Positions 4,615-5,725 of a stretch of 5,725 nt of DNA are shown here, in pieces. The stretch is from the NCBI GenBank assembly GCA_021106915.1, contig JAIOTH010000011.1, positions 1 to 5,725 of the forward strand, written 5' to 3'. The notes under the pieces are model-generated. The model was not told the origin of the DNA and did not search any database. It saw only the letters and a program-made list of their open reading frames with translations. Numbering within the stretch: position 1 is the stretch's first letter; each line of letters begins with the position of its first letter. Source of the DNA: a bacterium. Its GTDB lineage: Bacteria; Patescibacteriota; Patescibacteriia; UBA1558; S5-K13. The translations under genes and the position numbers were made by a program.

Positions 4615-4634
4615 CCTGCCTGCCGGCAGGCAGG
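4615..4634. repeat. Perfect 20-bp GC-rich palindrome
   Basis: CCTGCCTGCC (4615-4624) is followed directly by its reverse complement GGCAGGCAGG (4625-4634). In a very AT-rich setting this block is strikingly GC-rich. It is flanked by CCCCT on the left (4605-4609) and AGGGG on the right (4635-4639), which can extend the pairing through a small internal loop. Similar palindromes are scattered between genes in many Patescibacteria genomes, from general knowledge. No gene, terminator T-run or known protein site is evident. Confidence 0.85.
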
Positions 4635-4684
4635 AAGGGGGTTGGGGGATTGAATTTTAAATAAACTTATTAAATCTCCTAAAT

Positions 4685-4754
4685 CCCCCTTAACAGGGGG
4701 ACTTTAAAAATACAATTCATCTCGTAGACATCCCTTAACAGGGGGACTTTAAAA
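4685..4754. repeat. Duplicated C5/G5 hairpin element
   Basis: A 23-base sequence at 4687-4709 recurs exactly at 4732-4754, 45 bp away, in the same orientation; it contains CCCTTAACAGGGGGACTT. The first copy forms a perfect hairpin, CCCCCT (4685-4690) with AGGGGG (4695-4700) over a TAAC loop; the second has a shortened left arm. They lie just downstream of the ybaB stop in the transcript. The stem-loops may protect or end the ybaB mRNA, but no T-run follows either, so termination is unproven. Confidence 0.8.
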
Positions 4755-4768
4755 TTTAAAATTAATTA

Positions 4769-5068
4769 TTAGAAATTGAAGTCTGGCATGGATATTTCTC
4801 CAGATTTCATTTTTTCAGCCATTACTTTTTGGATTTTTTTAGTACTGTCATTAAATAATTCTGGAATTATTTTTTCTAATTCAGTATTAGTTTTTCCATC
4901 AGGAATAGTTATAGAGTGAACTTTTTGAGTAGCATCCATTTTTAAAATAACATTGCTTTTCTCTACTTCGATAATTTCTTGAGAAAGAGAATTTTGCATT
5001 TGTTTAGCTTGAGCTTTTAAATCTTTGATTTGATTAAGTTTTGAGAACATGTTCATAAATTTAGGCAT
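4769..5068 (-). CDS. ybaB: YbaB/EbfC family nucleoid-associated protein
   Basis: A small dimeric DNA-binding protein that coats the nucleoid and is usually encoded next to recR, as here. The 99-residue product has the family layout: an N-terminal helix (FSKLNQIKDLKAQAKQMQNSL, about 8-28), the strand pair around IIEVEKSNVILKMDATQKVHSITIP (about 32-57), and a C-terminal helix (LEKIIPELFNDSTKKIQKVMAEKM). The start is uncertain. ATG at 5068 lies inside a heptamer tandem repeat without a ribosome site. ATG at 5056 (residue 5) has the AAATTTATG context shared with other starts, and ATG at 5050 (residue 7) gives the classic MFSKLNQIK beginning. Most relatives start near the latter positions, so the true protein may be 93-95 residues. 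The usual neighbour dnaX is not adjacent; dnaB precedes it instead. Confidence 0.93.
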   Translation of the reverse strand: MPKFMNMFSKLNQIKDLKAQAKQMQNSLSQEIIEVEKSNVILKMDATQKVHSITIPDGKTNTELEKIIPELFNDSTKKIQKVMAEKMKSGEISMPDFNF

Positions 5069-5132
5069 TAGGTATTAGGCGTTAGGTATTAGGAAAAAAA
5101 TGAAATTCCTAATGACTATCGACTAATGACTA
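5062..5132. repeat. Short tandem, inverted and direct repeats between dnaB and ybaB
   Basis: Four and a half copies of a 7-bp unit TAGGYRT run from 5062 to 5093, alternating TAGGCRT and TAGGTAT; the first unit contains the annotated ybaB ATG. Next, ATTAGGAA (5088-5095) and TTCCTAAT (5106-5113) form an 8-bp stem over a 10-nt loop. Then CTAATGACTA occurs twice (5109-5118 and 5123-5132) around TCGA. All fall in the 82-bp dnaB-ybaB gap and the first bases of ybaB. No promoter is convincing here. Confidence 0.8.
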
Positions 5133-5150
5133 ATTTAGTTTATTATTTAT

Positions 5151-5725
5151 TTATATTTCAGGATCTTCAGTATTAACGTGTTTTTCTAAACTTTTGAAAC
5201 TAACAGTATTTTGGTCAAAGTATAATTTTACTAAACCAGTCGGTCCATTTCTATGTTTAGCAATGTAAACTTCAGCGGTATTTTTTTCTTCAGGAGTTAA
5301 TTCTTCTATACGGTAGTTTCGATCAGCTGCTTTACGATAAATAAACATGACCACATCAGCGTCTTGTTCAATTGTACCAGACTCTCGTAAGTGAGACAAT
5401 TTAGGAATAGCGGGTTTTATTTGTTCTACGGCTCGAGATAATTGGGAAAGAGCAATTACTGGAATGTTTAATTCACGAGCAATACCTTTTAACCCTCTGG
5501 TAATTTTAGCTACTTCTTGAACACGATTTTCTTCATGACCATGACTTTCCATTAATTGTAAATAATCAATTATTAGACAAGATAGGTTATGTTCTAGTTT
5601 TAAACGACGAGCTTTAGTTCTAATTTGCATAATATTTAAACTACCAGAATCGTCAATAAATATTTTACTTTCTGATAAAATTCCCATGGCATGTCCAATT
5701 CGAGGAAAGTCATCATGTTCATCAC
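5151..5725 (-). CDS. dnaB: Replicative DNA helicase DnaB, C-terminal half (5' end outside the window)
   Basis: DnaB is the hexameric ATP-driven helicase that opens the replication fork. The frame stays open to the window edge and ends in TAA at 5153-5151, giving about 191 residues of the RecA-like ATPase domain. Visible motifs, in order, are DDFPRIGHAMG near the edge, FIDDSGSLNIMQIRTKARRL, the Walker B strand LIIDYLQLM, the IALSQLSRAVE motif, LRESGTIEQDADVVMFIYR, and AKHRNGPTG with the arginine that reaches the neighbouring subunit's nucleotide. All are close to the well-known bacterial sequence. The Walker A loop and N-terminal primase-binding domain lie beyond base 5725. No intein interrupts the visible part, although inteins are common in DnaB. 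An internal ATG at 5687 is not the start, because coding similarity clearly continues upstream of it. ybaB follows 82 bp later. Confidence 0.96.
   Translation of the reverse strand, partial: DEHDDFPRIGHAMGILSESKIFIDDSGSLNIMQIRTKARRLKLEHNLSCLIIDYLQLMESHGHEENRVQEVAKITRGLKGIARELNIPVIALSQLSRAVEQIKPAIPKLSHLRESGTIEQDADVVMFIYRKAADRNYRIEELTPEEKNTAEVYIAKHRNGPTGLVKLYFDQNTVSFKSLEKHVNTEDPEI

Noticed and set aside
4561..4760. CRISPR array or a tRNA in the repeat-rich gap
   Set aside because: Repeats differ in sequence and spacing with no regular spacer pattern, and no cloverleaf with a T-loop GTTCRA signature can be drawn.

Overview
The window is an AT-rich, tightly packed bacterial segment in which every supported gene lies on the minus strand, so transcription runs from high to low coordinates. 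Very short intergenic gaps, few Shine-Dalgarno sequences, short forms of core proteins and GC-rich palindromic repeats built on CCTGCC/GGCAGG suggest a Patescibacteria (Candidate Phyla Radiation) genome. This assignment is inference; no rRNA is present to confirm it. The standard code fits: stops are TAA, with one TGA.

Right part (3934-5725), core genome: the C-terminal half of the replicative helicase DnaB (cut by the window edge), then the nucleoid-associated protein YbaB, then recombination mediator RecR. The dnaB-ybaB gap carries short tandem and direct repeats. The ybaB-recR gap (241 bp) holds no gene but is filled with hairpins, a perfect GC-rich palindrome and a duplicated C5/G5 hairpin.

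Middle (about 3225-3990): a type II toxin-antitoxin pair (ribbon-helix-helix antitoxin, RelE/YafQ-like toxin) sits directly behind recR. It has its own promoter, a 10-bp-arm palindrome over the predicted transcription start, and a leader that can fold in two mutually exclusive ways, one of which hides the antitoxin ribosome-binding site. Beyond the toxin stop lies a second, diverged copy of the last 17 codons, stop codon and trailer of recR. The TA module is therefore bracketed by direct repeats 699 bp apart, as if a cassette had inserted at the 3' end of recR, supplied a new gene end and pushed the old one downstream.

Left part (1-3224): a run of accessory genes spaced 1-20 bp apart. It comprises an unrecognised charged 254-residue protein, an AAC(6')-like GNAT acetyltransferase whose frame runs past its natural end at an A7 tract, a SemiSWEET sugar transporter overlapped by that run-on frame, a membrane-anchored cysteine-rich protein, a P-loop small-molecule kinase, a Nudix hydrolase, and the start of a further gene that overlaps the Nudix stop by 4 bp. 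The spacing suggests one operon that originally continued directly from recR. The enzymes act on small molecules or nucleotides, but their substrates cannot be told from sequence.

The most interesting points are the recR-end duplication around the TA cassette, the two-state TA leader, and the frame disruption at the end of the acetyltransferase.
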